A stretch of DNA of 64,000 bases from Klebsiella terrigena. GTDB taxonomy: Bacteria; Pseudomonadota; Gammaproteobacteria; Enterobacterales; Enterobacteriaceae. Position numbers and translations under genes: made by a program. Shown piece after piece: positions 52,032 through 60,775 of the stretch (positions are counted from its first letter, which is position 1; each line of letters starts with the position of its first letter). Where the stretch lies: positions 186,001 through 250,000 of the forward strand of contig NZ_BJNO01000002.1 of NCBI RefSeq assembly GCF_006539725.1, given 5' to 3'. The notes beneath the pieces are model-generated. The model searched no databases and had not been told where the DNA came from. It worked only from the letters and a program-made list of their open reading frames with translations.

Positions 52032-54215
52032 TCAGAACTGGTAGCTGGCGGTGATGCTGAAGTTGCGCGGCTCGCCGTAAACCACCGACCCTTCGACGTT
52101 GGTGTCGTAGGTTTTATCGAACAGGTTATTAATATTGCCCTGTAAGGCGAAGTTTTTGGTGACCTGGTAGCGGCTGAACAGGTCCACCAGCGCGTAGCTG
52201 CCCTGCTCGGCGCGGAAGGTGCCGTACGGGGTCACGGTGTCGGTATAAACGCGGTTTTGCCAGTTCACGCCGCCGCCAACGGTCAGCTCGGGCATTGCCG
52301 GCAGACGGTAGCGGGTGAACAGCTTGACGCTGGTGCGCGGCAGGTTGGGGTTCACCGCCTTGCCTTCGTTATCTTCCGCAACGTAGCGCGTGGCCCCGAA
52401 GGTCATCTGCCAGTTATCCGTTAAGGCGCCGTTAATCTCGAACTCAACCCCTTTACTGACCGTGCCGTCCGCCGTTCTGTAGGCCGTTTCGCCGTTGCTG
52501 CCGGCAATCGGTGTACCGGTAGACTGCGCCAGGTTGTCCTGTTCGATACGGAAAATCGCCAGGGTGGTGGTTAGGCGGCTGTTCATCCAGTCCGACTTCA
52601 GACCAAGCTCATAGTTATTTCCGGTGATCGGCGTCAGATATTTCCCGGAGCTGTCGCGCTTATCCTGCGGCTGGAAGACGGAGGTGTAGCTGGCGTAGGT
52701 CGACCAGTTATCATCGATGTCGTAAACCAGGCCCGCGTACGGCGTGGTATGGTTTTTCTCCATGCTGTAGGAGAGGGTGTCGATACGCCAGTTGGTATAG
52801 CGAACGCCAAGAATTAAGTGCAGCGGATCGGCCAGCGAGAAGCGCGTCGCGGCGTACAGGGACTTCATACGCGTGGTGTCGTCCTGGGCGAGGCTTTGCG
52901 GGCCCCAGTTGGTTTCAGGGAAGTTAGCCGCATTGAAGCCAGAGAAGCTGCCGATCTCATCCGGGAATACGTTTGCCCAGGAGCTAAGGTAGCGGTTGTT
53001 CTGCTTGCTGTAGCTGCCGCCGATCATCAGGTTATGCTGGCGGCCGAACAGATCGAAGCCGCCGTCGGTAAACAGATCCACGGCATCGACTTTACGTTTG
53101 CCGCTGTTCCAGCCCGTTCCGCCAACGTAATCGTAGCCCGGTCCATAGCTGGCGTAGGGGCCGACCAGCATTCCCGTCTCTTTGTTAACGTACGCATCGA
53201 CGTACATCATTTTGCTGTCGAATTTGACCTCGGAGTGGGTTGCCGTCATGGTCGCCTGCCAGGTATCGGCAAAGCGCTGTTTCAGCGTGACGAAGACTTT
53301 GTTGAACTCTTTATCGTTATAGGCCCAGTCCGGCGCGGTGCTGTGGGCGCGATCGTAGTGGTTCTTGCTGCCGTCGGTGTTCCAGCGCGGCAGGCCGCCC
53401 CAGGTTGGGCTATTGACGTCGATACGCTGATATTCATAGCCGGCGGAGAGGCTGGTTGCGCTGCCGAGGTCGGCATCGAGAATGCCGGAGAAGAACGTCT
53501 TTTCGCTGTTGTAGCGATCGAGCCAGGAGTCATTATTCTGATAGCCGGCGACAATACGCGCCCGCACGTTACCGTCCTCGGTCAGCGGGCTCTGCATATC
53601 GGCGACGTAGCGCTGCTTGTTCCAGCTGCCGTACTCGGTGGAGATATTGCCGGTAAACTCGCGGCTGGTGGCATGCTTGCGGATCATGTTGATCGATGCG
53701 GAGGGGTTGCCCGTCCCGGTCAGCAGGCCGTTGGCGCCGCGTACGACCTCGACCCGCTCAAAAAGCGCGGTATCGGAGAGCGCGTCGCCGAGGTTCCAGC
53801 GGGACTCAAACCAGGTCGGAATGCCGTCGACCATATAGTTGTCTATCTGAAAGCCGCGGGAATAATAGCTGCTGCGATCGGAGTCCGCCTGGCTCCGGCT
53901 GATCCCGAGGGTATTATCCATCACGTCGCCGAGGGTTTGCAGCTGCTGATCCTGCATCCGCTGCTCGCTGATGATGCTGACCGACTGCGGAATATCGCGC
54001 TGGGTCATCAGCATTTTTGTTCCGGCGGTGGTGGTTTTAACGCTGTAATCCTGCCGCTGTTCGTCGGTGCCGGCTGGCGTTGCTCCTTCTACAATGATGG
54101 TGTCGTCGGTCGCGTCGGCGGCAAGGCCGAGGGTGGGGTAGAGCGCTAACGCAATACCGACGGCAAGAAGAGACGGCGCGCGGCGTCCGTCCCGTGAGAT
54201 GGTAGTGAAAGACAT
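52032..54215 (-). CDS. fhuE: FhuE, TonB-dependent ferric coprogen/rhodotorulate receptor
   Basis: 727-aa outer membrane receptor with signal peptide (to about residue 33) and TonB box-like segment near DDTIIVEG. The plug domain holds DIPQSVSIISEQRMQDQQ and VRGANGLLTGTGNPSASINMIRK; a 22-stranded barrel follows and ends in a Phe (SITASYQF). It imports hydroxamate siderophores made by fungi. A Fur-box candidate is ~100 bp upstream. It faces hinT divergently across 362 bp and converges on ptsG, as in E. coli. Confidence 0.93.
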   Translation of the reverse strand: MSFTTISRDGRRAPSLLAVGIALALYPTLGLAADATDDTIIVEGATPAGTDEQRQDYSVKTTTAGTKMLMTQRDIPQSVSIISEQRMQDQQLQTLGDVMDNTLGISRSQADSDRSSYYSRGFQIDNYMVDGIPTWFESRWNLGDALSDTALFERVEVVRGANGLLTGTGNPSASINMIRKHATSREFTGNISTEYGSWNKQRYVADMQSPLTEDGNVRARIVAGYQNNDSWLDRYNSEKTFFSGILDADLGSATSLSAGYEYQRIDVNSPTWGGLPRWNTDGSKNHYDRAHSTAPDWAYNDKEFNKVFVTLKQRFADTWQATMTATHSEVKFDSKMMYVDAYVNKETGMLVGPYASYGPGYDYVGGTGWNSGKRKVDAVDLFTDGGFDLFGRQHNLMIGGSYSKQNNRYLSSWANVFPDEIGSFSGFNAANFPETNWGPQSLAQDDTTRMKSLYAATRFSLADPLHLILGVRYTNWRIDTLSYSMEKNHTTPYAGLVYDIDDNWSTYASYTSVFQPQDKRDSSGKYLTPITGNNYELGLKSDWMNSRLTTTLAIFRIEQDNLAQSTGTPIAGSNGETAYRTADGTVSKGVEFEINGALTDNWQMTFGATRYVAEDNEGKAVNPNLPRTSVKLFTRYRLPAMPELTVGGGVNWQNRVYTDTVTPYGTFRAEQGSYALVDLFSRYQVTKNFALQGNINNLFDKTYDTNVEGSVVYGEPRNFSITASYQF

Positions 54216-54577
54216 GATTAACCCTTAATGAGGAGCCTGTCGTTATACGCCGGGGCTCTGTGGCCGCGGTCGAATCATTCCCGAAGTGCGGTGCGTCCAT
54301 GTTGTGAATACAAATGAGAAATATACGCATTTATATTTAATGTGTAAACAGACGTAAGAAGGGGGGCAAAAAGGCGCTTTATCGACGGCGGTGCCGGGAC
54401 ATAATCAGGGATATGCTTAATCCGTCATCAGCTAAGTCCGCAGCCGCGTAAGAAAAAGTGCATTCGGGTTGAAAGAGGGGGAGTAACTCGCTCATACTCT
54501 TAGACGAATCCTGTGCATCCGCGTTTATCTGCAGAGGCAGGCCAGAGCACGGTATAAAAATTAATAAGGAATCAGTC
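54216..54577. other. fhuE-hinT divergent intergenic region
   Basis: 362 bp with no supported gene. It holds the putative Fur site near 54315 for fhuE and a leader with GGAG-rich sequence before hinT. A frame on the minus strand (54379-54609) has no coding features. Confidence 0.6.
54315..54329. promoter_or_regulatory. Putative Fur box of fhuE
   Basis: TGAGAAATATACGCA matches the 7-1-7 Fur consensus TGATAATnATTATCA at about 9 of 14 positions. It is upstream of fhuE at ~100 bp, so either the leader is long or the site is imperfect. Confidence 0.4.
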
Positions 54578-54934
54578 ATGGCAGAAGAAACGATTTTTAG
54601 CAAAATCATTCGCCGGGAGATCCCGTCGGATATTGTTTATCAGGATGAGCTTGTTACCGCCTTTCGCGATATTTCTCCGCAGGCGCCGACCCATATTCTG
54701 ATTATCCCCAATATCCTGATTCCTACCGTCAACGACGTCACCACGGAGCACGAGCTGGCGCTGGGTCGCATGATGACCGTCGCGGCGAAAATCGCGCGTG
54801 ATGAAGGTCTTGCCGACGACGGCTATCGCCTGATCGTCAACTGTAACCGCCACGGCGGCCAGGAAGTCTACCATATCCATATGCACCTGCTGGGCGGTCG
54901 CCCGCTGGGTCCCATGCTGGCTCACAAAGGCTAA
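54578..54934 (+). CDS. hinT: HinT, purine nucleoside phosphoramidase
   Basis: 118-aa HIT-family enzyme that hydrolyses AMP-lysine and other nucleoside phosphoramidates. The histidine triad is in [10 protein letters not shown] near residues 99-108. [15 protein letters not shown] is the nucleotide-binding loop. AAGGAA precedes the ATG. It ends in AHKG, one residue short of the E. coli protein; the family's tail shapes substrate choice, so this may be a small functional difference. ycfL starts 3 bp later. Confidence 0.96.
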   Translation: MAEETIFSKIIRREIPSDIVYQDELVTAFRDISPQAPTHILIIPNILIPTVNDVTTEHELALGRMMTVAAKIARDEGLADDGYRLIVNCNRHGGQEVYHIHMHLLGGRPLGPMLAHKG

Positions 54935-54937
54935 TCA

Positions 54938-55312
54938 ATGCGCGCAGCTCATTTCGGCACTCTTCTGGCGGCGGCGCTGCTGGCCGGCTGCGGTTCTCAC
55001 GCGGAAATTCCGGTGGGAGAGCAGCAGACGCTGGTGATGGAATCTAACGTCTTAGCCGCAGGTATCAGCGCCGATGCGCCTGAGGTCACCGCCTCAGAGA
55101 TTCAGGCCACCGCGACCTCAAGGCTGTTCAACGAACGCCAGGAGCCGATCGTCGTGCATTACCGCTTTTTCTGGTATGACGCCAGAGGGCTGGAGATGCA
55201 CCCGCTGGAGCCGGCACGCAGCATAACGGTGCCCGCACGCTCATCCGTGACGCTTTACGGTAGCGCAAATATTTTGGGGGCGCATAAGGCCCGACTCTAT
55301 CTTTATCTGTAA
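54938..55312 (+). CDS. ycfL: YcfL, DUF1425 lipoprotein
   Basis: 124-aa protein with signal peptide and lipobox LLAGC (Cys near residue 18). The remainder is a beta-rich DUF1425 domain with SRLFNERQEPIVVHYRFFWYD. Function unknown. It begins 3 bp after hinT and is followed 12 bp later by lpoB, so a hinT-ycfL-lpoB-thiK-nagZ transcript is likely and a cell-envelope role fits the neighbours. Confidence 0.92.
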   Translation: MRAAHFGTLLAAALLAGCGSHAEIPVGEQQTLVMESNVLAAGISADAPEVTASEIQATATSRLFNERQEPIVVHYRFFWYDARGLEMHPLEPARSITVPARSSVTLYGSANILGAHKARLYLYL

Positions 55313-55324
55313 GAGGTAATTGTG

Positions 55325-55963
55325 ATGATTAAAATGTGTCGCTATGCGTTGATCACAGCACTGGCGATATTCCTTGCCGGGTGCGTTGGGCAGCGTCAGG
55401 AGCCCGCGCCGGTAGGGGAGGCGCAGCCGAAACCGGAGCAGCCCGCTCAGCCTACGGTACCAACGGTGCCGGGCATTCCGGCAGTTCCAGCGCAGCCGGG
55501 TCCGATTGAGCATGAACAGCAGCCGACTCAGCCAACCCCGCGCGTTCGCCACTATGACTGGAGCGGTGCGGTACAGCCGATGGTCGGGCAGATGCTGCAG
55601 GCGGGCGGCGTGAACGCGGGCAGCATTCTGCTGGTTGATAGCGTCAATAACCGCACGAACGGTACGCTGAACGCGGGTGAGGCGACCGAGGCCCTGCGCA
55701 ATGCGCTGACGGGAAACGGCAAGTTTACGCTGGTCTCGCAGCAGCAGCTCGGCGTGGCGAAACAGCAGCTTGGCCTGTCACCGCAGGATAGCCTCGGCAG
55801 CCGCAGCAAAGCGATGGGCATTGCGCGCACCGTTGGCGCCCAGTACGTGCTCTACTCTAATGCCACCGGCAACGTCAACTCACCTGAGCTGAAGATGCAG
55901 CTGATGCTGGTACAAACCGGCGAGATTATTTGGTCAGGTAAAGGTGCAGTTCAGCAACAGTAA
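55325..55963 (+). CDS. lpoB: LpoB, lipoprotein activator of PBP1B
   Basis: 212-aa outer membrane lipoprotein with lipobox FLAGC (Cys near residue 20). A Pro-rich flexible stretch (residues ~28-75) lets it span the periplasm; a folded C-terminal domain ([29 protein letters not shown]) contacts the UB2H domain of penicillin-binding protein 1B and stimulates glycan polymerisation. ATG 55325 is preferred over GTG 55322. Its last 20 bp overlap thiK. Confidence 0.95.
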   Translation: MIKMCRYALITALAIFLAGCVGQRQEPAPVGEAQPKPEQPAQPTVPTVPGIPAVPAQPGPIEHEQQPTQPTPRVRHYDWSGAVQPMVGQMLQAGGVNAGSILLVDSVNNRTNGTLNAGEATEALRNALTGNGKFTLVSQQQLGVAKQQLGLSPQDSLGSRSKAMGIARTVGAQYVLYSNATGNVNSPELKMQLMLVQTGEIIWSGKGAVQQQ

Positions 55964-56759
55964 GCTAACGCGCGATGAGCTATTGTCGCGCTTTTTCCCC
56001 CGCTATTCGCCGCTCGACGATCCGGCCTTTGCCGGTCTGAGCGGCGGTAGCTGCATCGTCAGCGACGGCACCCGGCGGCTGGTATTACGCCAGCCGCACG
56101 ATCCTGCCGCCCCCGCCAGCGATTTCCTTCGTCAATATCGCGCGTTATCCCGGATGCCGGATACGCTTGCGCCGTCGCCGATTTTTTACTCCCCGCGCTG
56201 GATGGTGGTGGAATACTGCGTCGGTGAAATGAAAAGCGCGCTGCCGCCGTGCCCGCAGCTGGCCGGGGTGCTGTATCATCTGCACCAGCAGCCGTGCCTG
56301 GGCTGGCGTATCGCGCTGGCGCCGCTGCTGGAACGCTACTGGCAGCAGAGCGATCGCTCGCGACGAACCCCGCTATGGCTGCGCTGGTATAAGCGTCTGC
56401 TACGCCGCGGAGAGCCCCGGCCGCTGCGCCTGGCGCCGCTGCATATGGACGTACATGCGGGCAATCTGGTTCATACCGCGGGCGGGCTGCGGCTGATCGA
56501 CTGGGAATATGCCGGCGACGGCGATATTGCGCTGGAGCTTGCCGCCGTGTGGATTGATTCTGCACAGCAGCGACGGCTGACGGCGGAGTATGCCCGGCTG
56601 GCGAAGATGAATGAACGTCAGCTGTGGCGACAAATTCAGCGCTGGCGCCCGTGGGTATTGATGCTCATGGCAGGCTGGTACGAGCGTCGCTGGCAGCAAA
56701 CCGGCGACCGGCAGTTTATCGCCCTGGCAGATGCGGCCTGGCGTCAGTTAGACACATAA
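55944..56759 (+). CDS. thiK: ThiK, thiamine kinase
   Basis: 271-aa aminoglycoside phosphotransferase-fold kinase that phosphorylates thiamine in salvage. [14 protein letters not shown]-like [13 protein letters not shown] carries the catalytic Asp (Brenner motif) and [17 protein letters not shown] the metal-binding Asp. The start is a GTG inside lpoB with AGGTAAAG ahead; the overlap is 20 bp. Sequence is less conserved than neighbours, notably in the C-terminal third (VDSTEQ-like part differs). Confidence 0.9.
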   Translation: MQFSNSKLTRDELLSRFFPRYSPLDDPAFAGLSGGSCIVSDGTRRLVLRQPHDPAAPASDFLRQYRALSRMPDTLAPSPIFYSPRWMVVEYCVGEMKSALPPCPQLAGVLYHLHQQPCLGWRIALAPLLERYWQQSDRSRRTPLWLRWYKRLLRRGEPRPLRLAPLHMDVHAGNLVHTAGGLRLIDWEYAGDGDIALELAAVWIDSAQQRRLTAEYARLAKMNERQLWRQIQRWRPWVLMLMAGWYERRWQQTGDRQFIALADAAWRQLDT

Positions 56760-56775
56760 TATAAGAGAGGTCAGT

Positions 56776-57798
56776 GTGGGTCCGGTAATGTTGGATGTCG
56801 AAGGTTTTGAACTGGATGCGGAAGAGCGGGAGATCCTCGCGCACCCTTTGGTTGGCGGGCTGATTCTCTTCACCCGCAACTATCACGATCCGGCGCAGCT
56901 GCGCGAGCTGGTGCGTCAGATCCGCGAAGCTTCGCACAATCATCTGGCGATCGCGGTCGATCAGGAAGGCGGGCGCGTCCAGCGTTTTCGCGAGGGCTTT
57001 ACCCACCTGCCGGCCGCGCAGTCCTTTGCCGCACTGCTGGGAATGGAAGAGGGCGGCAGGCTGGCGGCGCAGGCCGGCTGGCTGATGGCCAGCGAAATGA
57101 TCGCGATGGATATAGATATCAGCTTTGCGCCGGTGCTTGACGTCGGCCACATCAGCGCCGCCATCGGCGAGCGCTCTTATCATGAGGATCCCGAGAAGGC
57201 GCTGGCCATCGCGCGCTGCTTTATTGACGGTATGCATGAAGCGGGCATGAAGGCGACCGGGAAGCATTTCCCAGGTCACGGCGCGGTAACCGCGGATTCG
57301 CATAAAGAGACGCCGCGCGACCCGCGCGCTGAGGCGGAAATTCGCGCCCGGGATATGGCCGTTTTCCGCACCCTGGTTGCGGAGCAGCGCCTTGATGCGA
57401 TTATGCCTGCCCACGTTATTTATACCGACGTTGACCCGCGTCCGGCCAGCGGCTCGCCGCACTGGCTGAAGACGGTACTGCGCGGGGAGTTAGGCTTTGA
57501 CGGCGTGATTTTCTCCGACGACCTGTCGATGGAAGGCGCGGCGATTATGGGCAGCTATGCCGAACGCGGACAGGCTTCTCTGGATGCAGGTTGCGATATG
57601 ATCCTGGTCTGCAATAATCGTAAGGGTGCGGTCAGCGTGCTGGATAACCTGTCGCCGATCAAAGCAGAGCGTGTTACGAAATTGTATCATAAAGGTTCCT
57701 TTACCCGTCAGGAGCTAAGGGATTCCGCCCGTTGGAAGAGGGTCAACGCGCAGCTGGAGCAGCTCCACGCGCGCTGGCAGGAGGCGAAGTCCGCGTAG
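56776..57798 (+). CDS. nagZ: NagZ, beta-N-acetylhexosaminidase
   Basis: 340-aa cytosolic GH3 enzyme removing GlcNAc from anhydro-muropeptides in peptidoglycan recycling; its product can induce AmpC beta-lactamase in species with amp[16 protein letters not shown] near residues 60-75, [11 protein letters not shown] with the acid/base His loop, and [11 protein letters not shown] with the Asp nucleophile near 248 are all present. GTG start at 56776. It lies 16 bp after thiK. Confidence 0.97.
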   Translation: MGPVMLDVEGFELDAEEREILAHPLVGGLILFTRNYHDPAQLRELVRQIREASHNHLAIAVDQEGGRVQRFREGFTHLPAAQSFAALLGMEEGGRLAAQAGWLMASEMIAMDIDISFAPVLDVGHISAAIGERSYHEDPEKALAIARCFIDGMHEAGMKATGKHFPGHGAVTADSHKETPRDPRAEAEIRARDMAVFRTLVAEQRLDAIMPAHVIYTDVDPRPASGSPHWLKTVLRGELGFDGVIFSDDLSMEGAAIMGSYAERGQASLDAGCDMILVCNNRKGAVSVLDNLSPIKAERVTKLYHKGSFTRQELRDSARWKRVNAQLEQLHARWQEAKSA

Positions 57799-57834
57799 CG
57801 AACCTGAAGGGCGTTGTTGTCTGGTGAGGATGCG

Positions 57835-58377
57835 ATGATTATCTATTTACACGGTTTTGACTCTAACAGCCCCGGTAACCATGAAAAGGTGCTGCAGCTG
57901 CAGTTTATCGATCCCGACGTGCGGTTGATTAGCTACAGTACGCGGCATCCGAAACACGATATGCAGCACTTGTTAAAAGAAGTCGATAAGATGCTGCAGC
58001 TCAACGCCGACGATCGGCCGCTGATTTGCGGCGTCGGTCTCGGCGGCTACTGGGCGGAACGGATTGGCTTCCTCTGCGATATCCGCCAGGCTATTTTTAA
58101 CCCGAACCTGTTTCCCGATGAGAATATGGAAGGGAAGATCGATCGCCCGGAAGAGTACGCGGATATCGGCACGAAGTGCGTGAATAATTTCCGTGAAAAA
58201 AATCGCGATCGTTGCCTGGTGATGCTTTCCCGCAAGGATGAAGCGCTCGACAGCCAGCGTTCGGCTGAGCTGCTGCACCACTACTATGAAATCATCTGGG
58301 ATAACGAGCAGGGCCATAAATTCAAGAGTATCTCCCCGCACCTGCAGCGGATAAAGGCCTTTAAAACCCTCGGCTGA
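57835..58377 (+). CDS. ycfP: YcfP, UPF0227 esterase-like protein
   Basis: 180-aa alpha/beta hydrolase-like protein: [18 protein letters not shown] at the N-terminus, with [13 protein letters not shown] in the place of a nucleophile elbow but Leu-Gly in place of Ser, so it may not be catalytic. Function unknown; Yqia-like UPF0227 family. Start at 57835; the frame opens at 57814. It probably belongs to the nagZ transcript and is followed by a terminator. Confidence 0.92.
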   Translation: MIIYLHGFDSNSPGNHEKVLQLQFIDPDVRLISYSTRHPKHDMQHLLKEVDKMLQLNADDRPLICGVGLGGYWAERIGFLCDIRQAIFNPNLFPDENMEGKIDRPEEYADIGTKCVNNFREKNRDRCLVMLSRKDEALDSQRSAELLHHYYEIIWDNEQGHKFKSISPHLQRIKAFKTLG

Positions 58378-58389
58378 TAGCCCCCCTCC

Positions 58390-58426
58390 AGCCCGCTGTG
58401 TGAACGCACAGCGGGCTTTTTTTTAT
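58390..58426 (+). terminator. Terminator after ycfP
   Basis: AGCCCGCTGTG-TGAA(CG)-CACAGCGGGCT stem followed by eight T residues. Confidence 0.93.
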
Positions 58427-58466
58427 CCATTCCGTGATTGCCTGCGCAAAAAATATGCGGTAAAAC

Positions 58467-58480
58467 TTGATGCATATCAA
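58467..58480. promoter_or_regulatory. FNR site of ndh
   Basis: TTGAT-GCAT-ATCAA is a perfect FNR consensus about 140 bp before the ndh start. FNR is known to repress ndh without oxygen in E. coli. Confidence 0.85.
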
Positions 58481-58614
58481 TTTTGGTATGACCAATGAAC
58501 CGTTCATGTTATTCTCGATTCCGCTGAATGGTTTCAATGCTGTAACTTGTTGTTAATTAAAGGCTATTTCTATAACTTTTAATTAACAATTGGTTAATAA
58601 TTTTAGGGGGTCAC

Positions 58615-59919
58615 GTGACTACACCATTGAAAAAAATAGTAATCGTGGGTGGCGGCGCCGGCGGACTGGAACTGGCTACTCAGTTGGGTAAAAAGCTGGG
58701 CCGCAGCAAAAAAGCGAAAATCACCCTGGTGGATCGCAACCATAGCCACCTGTGGAAACCGCTGCTGCATGAAGTGGCAACGGGTTCGCTCGACGAAGGT
58801 GTAGATGCGCTGAGCTACCTGGCTCATGCCCGCAATCACGGTTTCCAGTTCCAGCTCGGGTCAGTCGCGGATATCAATCGCGAAACCAAAACCATCACGC
58901 TCAGTGAACTGCGTGATGAAAAGGGCGAGCTGCTGGTGGCCGAGCGTAAGCTGCCTTACGACACCCTGGTGATGGCGCTGGGCAGTACCTCTAACGACTT
59001 TAATACGCCGGGCGTTAAAGAGAACTGCATTTTCCTCGATAACCCGCACCAGGCGCGTCGTTTCCATCAGGAAATGCTGAACCTGTTCCTGAAATACTCC
59101 GCGGATCTCGGCGCCAGCGGCAAAGTGAATATTGCTATCGTCGGCGGCGGGGCCACCGGCGTAGAGCTCTCTGCCGAGCTGCATAATGCGGTTAAGCAGC
59201 TGCATAGCTACGGCTACAAAGGGCTGACCAACGAAGCGCTGAACGTCACGCTGGTTGAGGCCGGTGAGCGTATTCTGCCGGCGCTGCCGCCGCGTATTTC
59301 CGGCGCCGCGCACAGCGAGCTGACCAAGCTCGGCGTGCGGGTGCTGACGAAAACCATGGTCACCAGCGCCGATGCTAACGGCCTGCACACCAAAGACGGC
59401 GAGTTTATTAAGGCCGATCTGATGGTCTGGGCTGCCGGGATTAAGGCGCCGGACTTTATGAAAGAGATCGGCGGTCTGGAAACCAACCGCATCAACCAGC
59501 TGGTGGTTGAGCCGACGCTGCAAACGACCCGAGATGCGGATATCTACGCCATCGGCGACTGCGCTTCCTGCGCCCGTCCGGAAGGCGGATTCGTGCCGCC
59601 GCGCGCGCAGGCCGCTCACCAGATGGCAACCTGCGCGCTGCATAACATCCTCGCGCAGATGAAAAACAAGCCGTTGAAACCTTATGCTTATAAGGATCAC
59701 GGTTCGCTGGTTTCGCTCTCCAACTACTCGACCGTCGGCAGCCTGATGGGTAACCTGATGCGCGGTTCAATGATGATCGAAGGCCGCATTGCGCGCTTCG
59801 TTTACATCTCCCTGTACCGCATGCACCAGATTGCCCTGCACGGCTACTTTAAAACCGGCCTGATGATGCTGGTAGGGCGCATCAACCGCATCATTCGTCC
59901 GCGCCTGAAGCTGCACTAA
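58615..59919 (+). CDS. ndh: Ndh, NADH:quinone oxidoreductase type II
   Basis: 434-aa membrane-bound single-subunit NADH dehydrogenase with FAD; it passes electrons to quinone without pumping protons. Two dinucleotide motifs are present: [15 protein letters not shown] near residue 10 (FAD) and [16 protein letters not shown] near 175 (NADH). YAIGDCASC is the family's third flavin motif. GTG start at 58615 after AGGGGG. The FNR site and AT-rich promoter lie in the 237-bp gap upstream. Confidence 0.97.
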   Translation: MTTPLKKIVIVGGGAGGLELATQLGKKLGRSKKAKITLVDRNHSHLWKPLLHEVATGSLDEGVDALSYLAHARNHGFQFQLGSVADINRETKTITLSELRDEKGELLVAERKLPYDTLVMALGSTSNDFNTPGVKENCIFLDNPHQARRFHQEMLNLFLKYSADLGASGKVNIAIVGGGATGVELSAELHNAVKQLHSYGYKGLTNEALNVTLVEAGERILPALPPRISGAAHSELTKLGVRVLTKTMVTSADANGLHTKDGEFIKADLMVWAAGIKAPDFMKEIGGLETNRINQLVVEPTLQTTRDADIYAIGDCASCARPEGGFVPPRAQAAHQMATCALHNILAQMKNKPLKPYAYKDHGSLVSLSNYSTVGSLMGNLMRGSMMIEGRIARFVYISLYRMHQIALHGYFKTGLMMLVGRINRIIRPRLKLH

Positions 59920-59936
59920 TTCTCGGGCGCCCCGCT

Positions 59937-59967
59937 CCCGGATGACGGCGTTAACGCCTTGTCCGGG
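59937..59967. repeat. REP-type palindromic element
   Basis: CCCGGATGACGGCG-TTAA-CGCCTTGTCCGGG has the imperfect GCCGGATG..CGCCTTATCCGGC palindrome of enterobacterial REP units. Single copy, 17 bp after the ndh stop, a usual location. Confidence 0.8.
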
Positions 59968-60181
59968 TTCGCGGAGCGCGACGAGCTGTCGCCTGGTCAG
60001 ATAACGCGCTGCCGGGCGATTATCCGGAATATCGTCCTGTAAGATTCGCTATATCCTCTCGGATTCCTCTGAATCCCCGCTGTTTGCTGCAGATCCTCGC
60101 ATTTTTCATCCGCTTTCTCATTTGCAAGCTCCCCGGGTAGATAGCAAAATTATCGCTATCAGCAACAACGGAGGATGCCCC

Positions 60182-60721
60182 GTGAATAAATCAATGTTGG
60201 CGGGTATAGGGATTGGCGTGGCCGCCGCGCTGGGTGTGGCAGCTGTCGCCGGTCTGAACGTACTGGATCGCGGACCGCAGTATGCGCAGGTGGTCTCCAG
60301 TACGCCGATTAAAGAAAGTGTTAAAACGCCGCGTCAGGAGTGCCGCAACGTCACCGTAACCCACCGTCGTCCGGTACAGGACGAAAACCGCATTGCCGGT
60401 TCGGTACTCGGCGCGGTTGCCGGCGGGGTTATCGGCCACCAGTTTGGCGGCGGCCGTGGCCGTAGCGTTGCCACCGTCGTGGGCGCGTTGGGCGGCGGCT
60501 ATGCCGGTAACCAGATTCAGGGATCGATGCAGGAAGGCGATACCTACACCACCACGCAGCAGCGCTGCAAAACGGTGTATGACAAATCGGATAAAATGCT
60601 GGGCTATGACGTCACGTACAAAATTGGCGGACAGCAGGGCAAGATTCGCATGGAACATGACCCCGGCACGCAAATTCCGCTGGATAGTAACGGTCAGCTG
60701 ATCCTGAATAACAAAGCGTAA
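60182..60721 (+). CDS. ycfJ: YcfJ, glycine-zipper protein
   Basis: 179-aa exported protein with N-terminal hydrophobic segment (MLAGIGIGVAAALGVAAVAGL) and a glycine zipper (GSVLGAVAGGVIGHQFGGG and VVGALGGGYAGNQIQG), the pattern of the 17 kDa surface antigen-like family. Function unknown. GTG start at 60182 with GGAGG 6 bases upstream; the longer frame from 60122 is unconserved. A dyad GATAGC-N9-GCTATC at 60140-60160 lies in its leader. Confidence 0.92.
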   Translation: MNKSMLAGIGIGVAAALGVAAVAGLNVLDRGPQYAQVVSSTPIKESVKTPRQECRNVTVTHRRPVQDENRIAGSVLGAVAGGVIGHQFGGGRGRSVATVVGALGGGYAGNQIQGSMQEGDTYTTTQQRCKTVYDKSDKMLGYDVTYKIGGQQGKIRMEHDPGTQIPLDSNGQLILNNKA

Positions 60722-60742
60722 AAAAGACGTTTATTGATATTT

Positions 60743-60775
60743 GCCCCTCACGCTCAGGGTGAGGGGCTTTTTTTA
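60743..60775. terminator. Terminator between ycfJ and the iutA homologue
   Basis: GCCCCTCAC-GCTCAGG-GTGAGGGGC stem with seven T residues on the plus strand; mainly serves ycfJ. Confidence 0.9.

Noticed and set aside
52818-54149. 443-aa plus-strand frame
   Set aside because: Antisense shadow of fhuE, with no ribosome site or recognisable domain.
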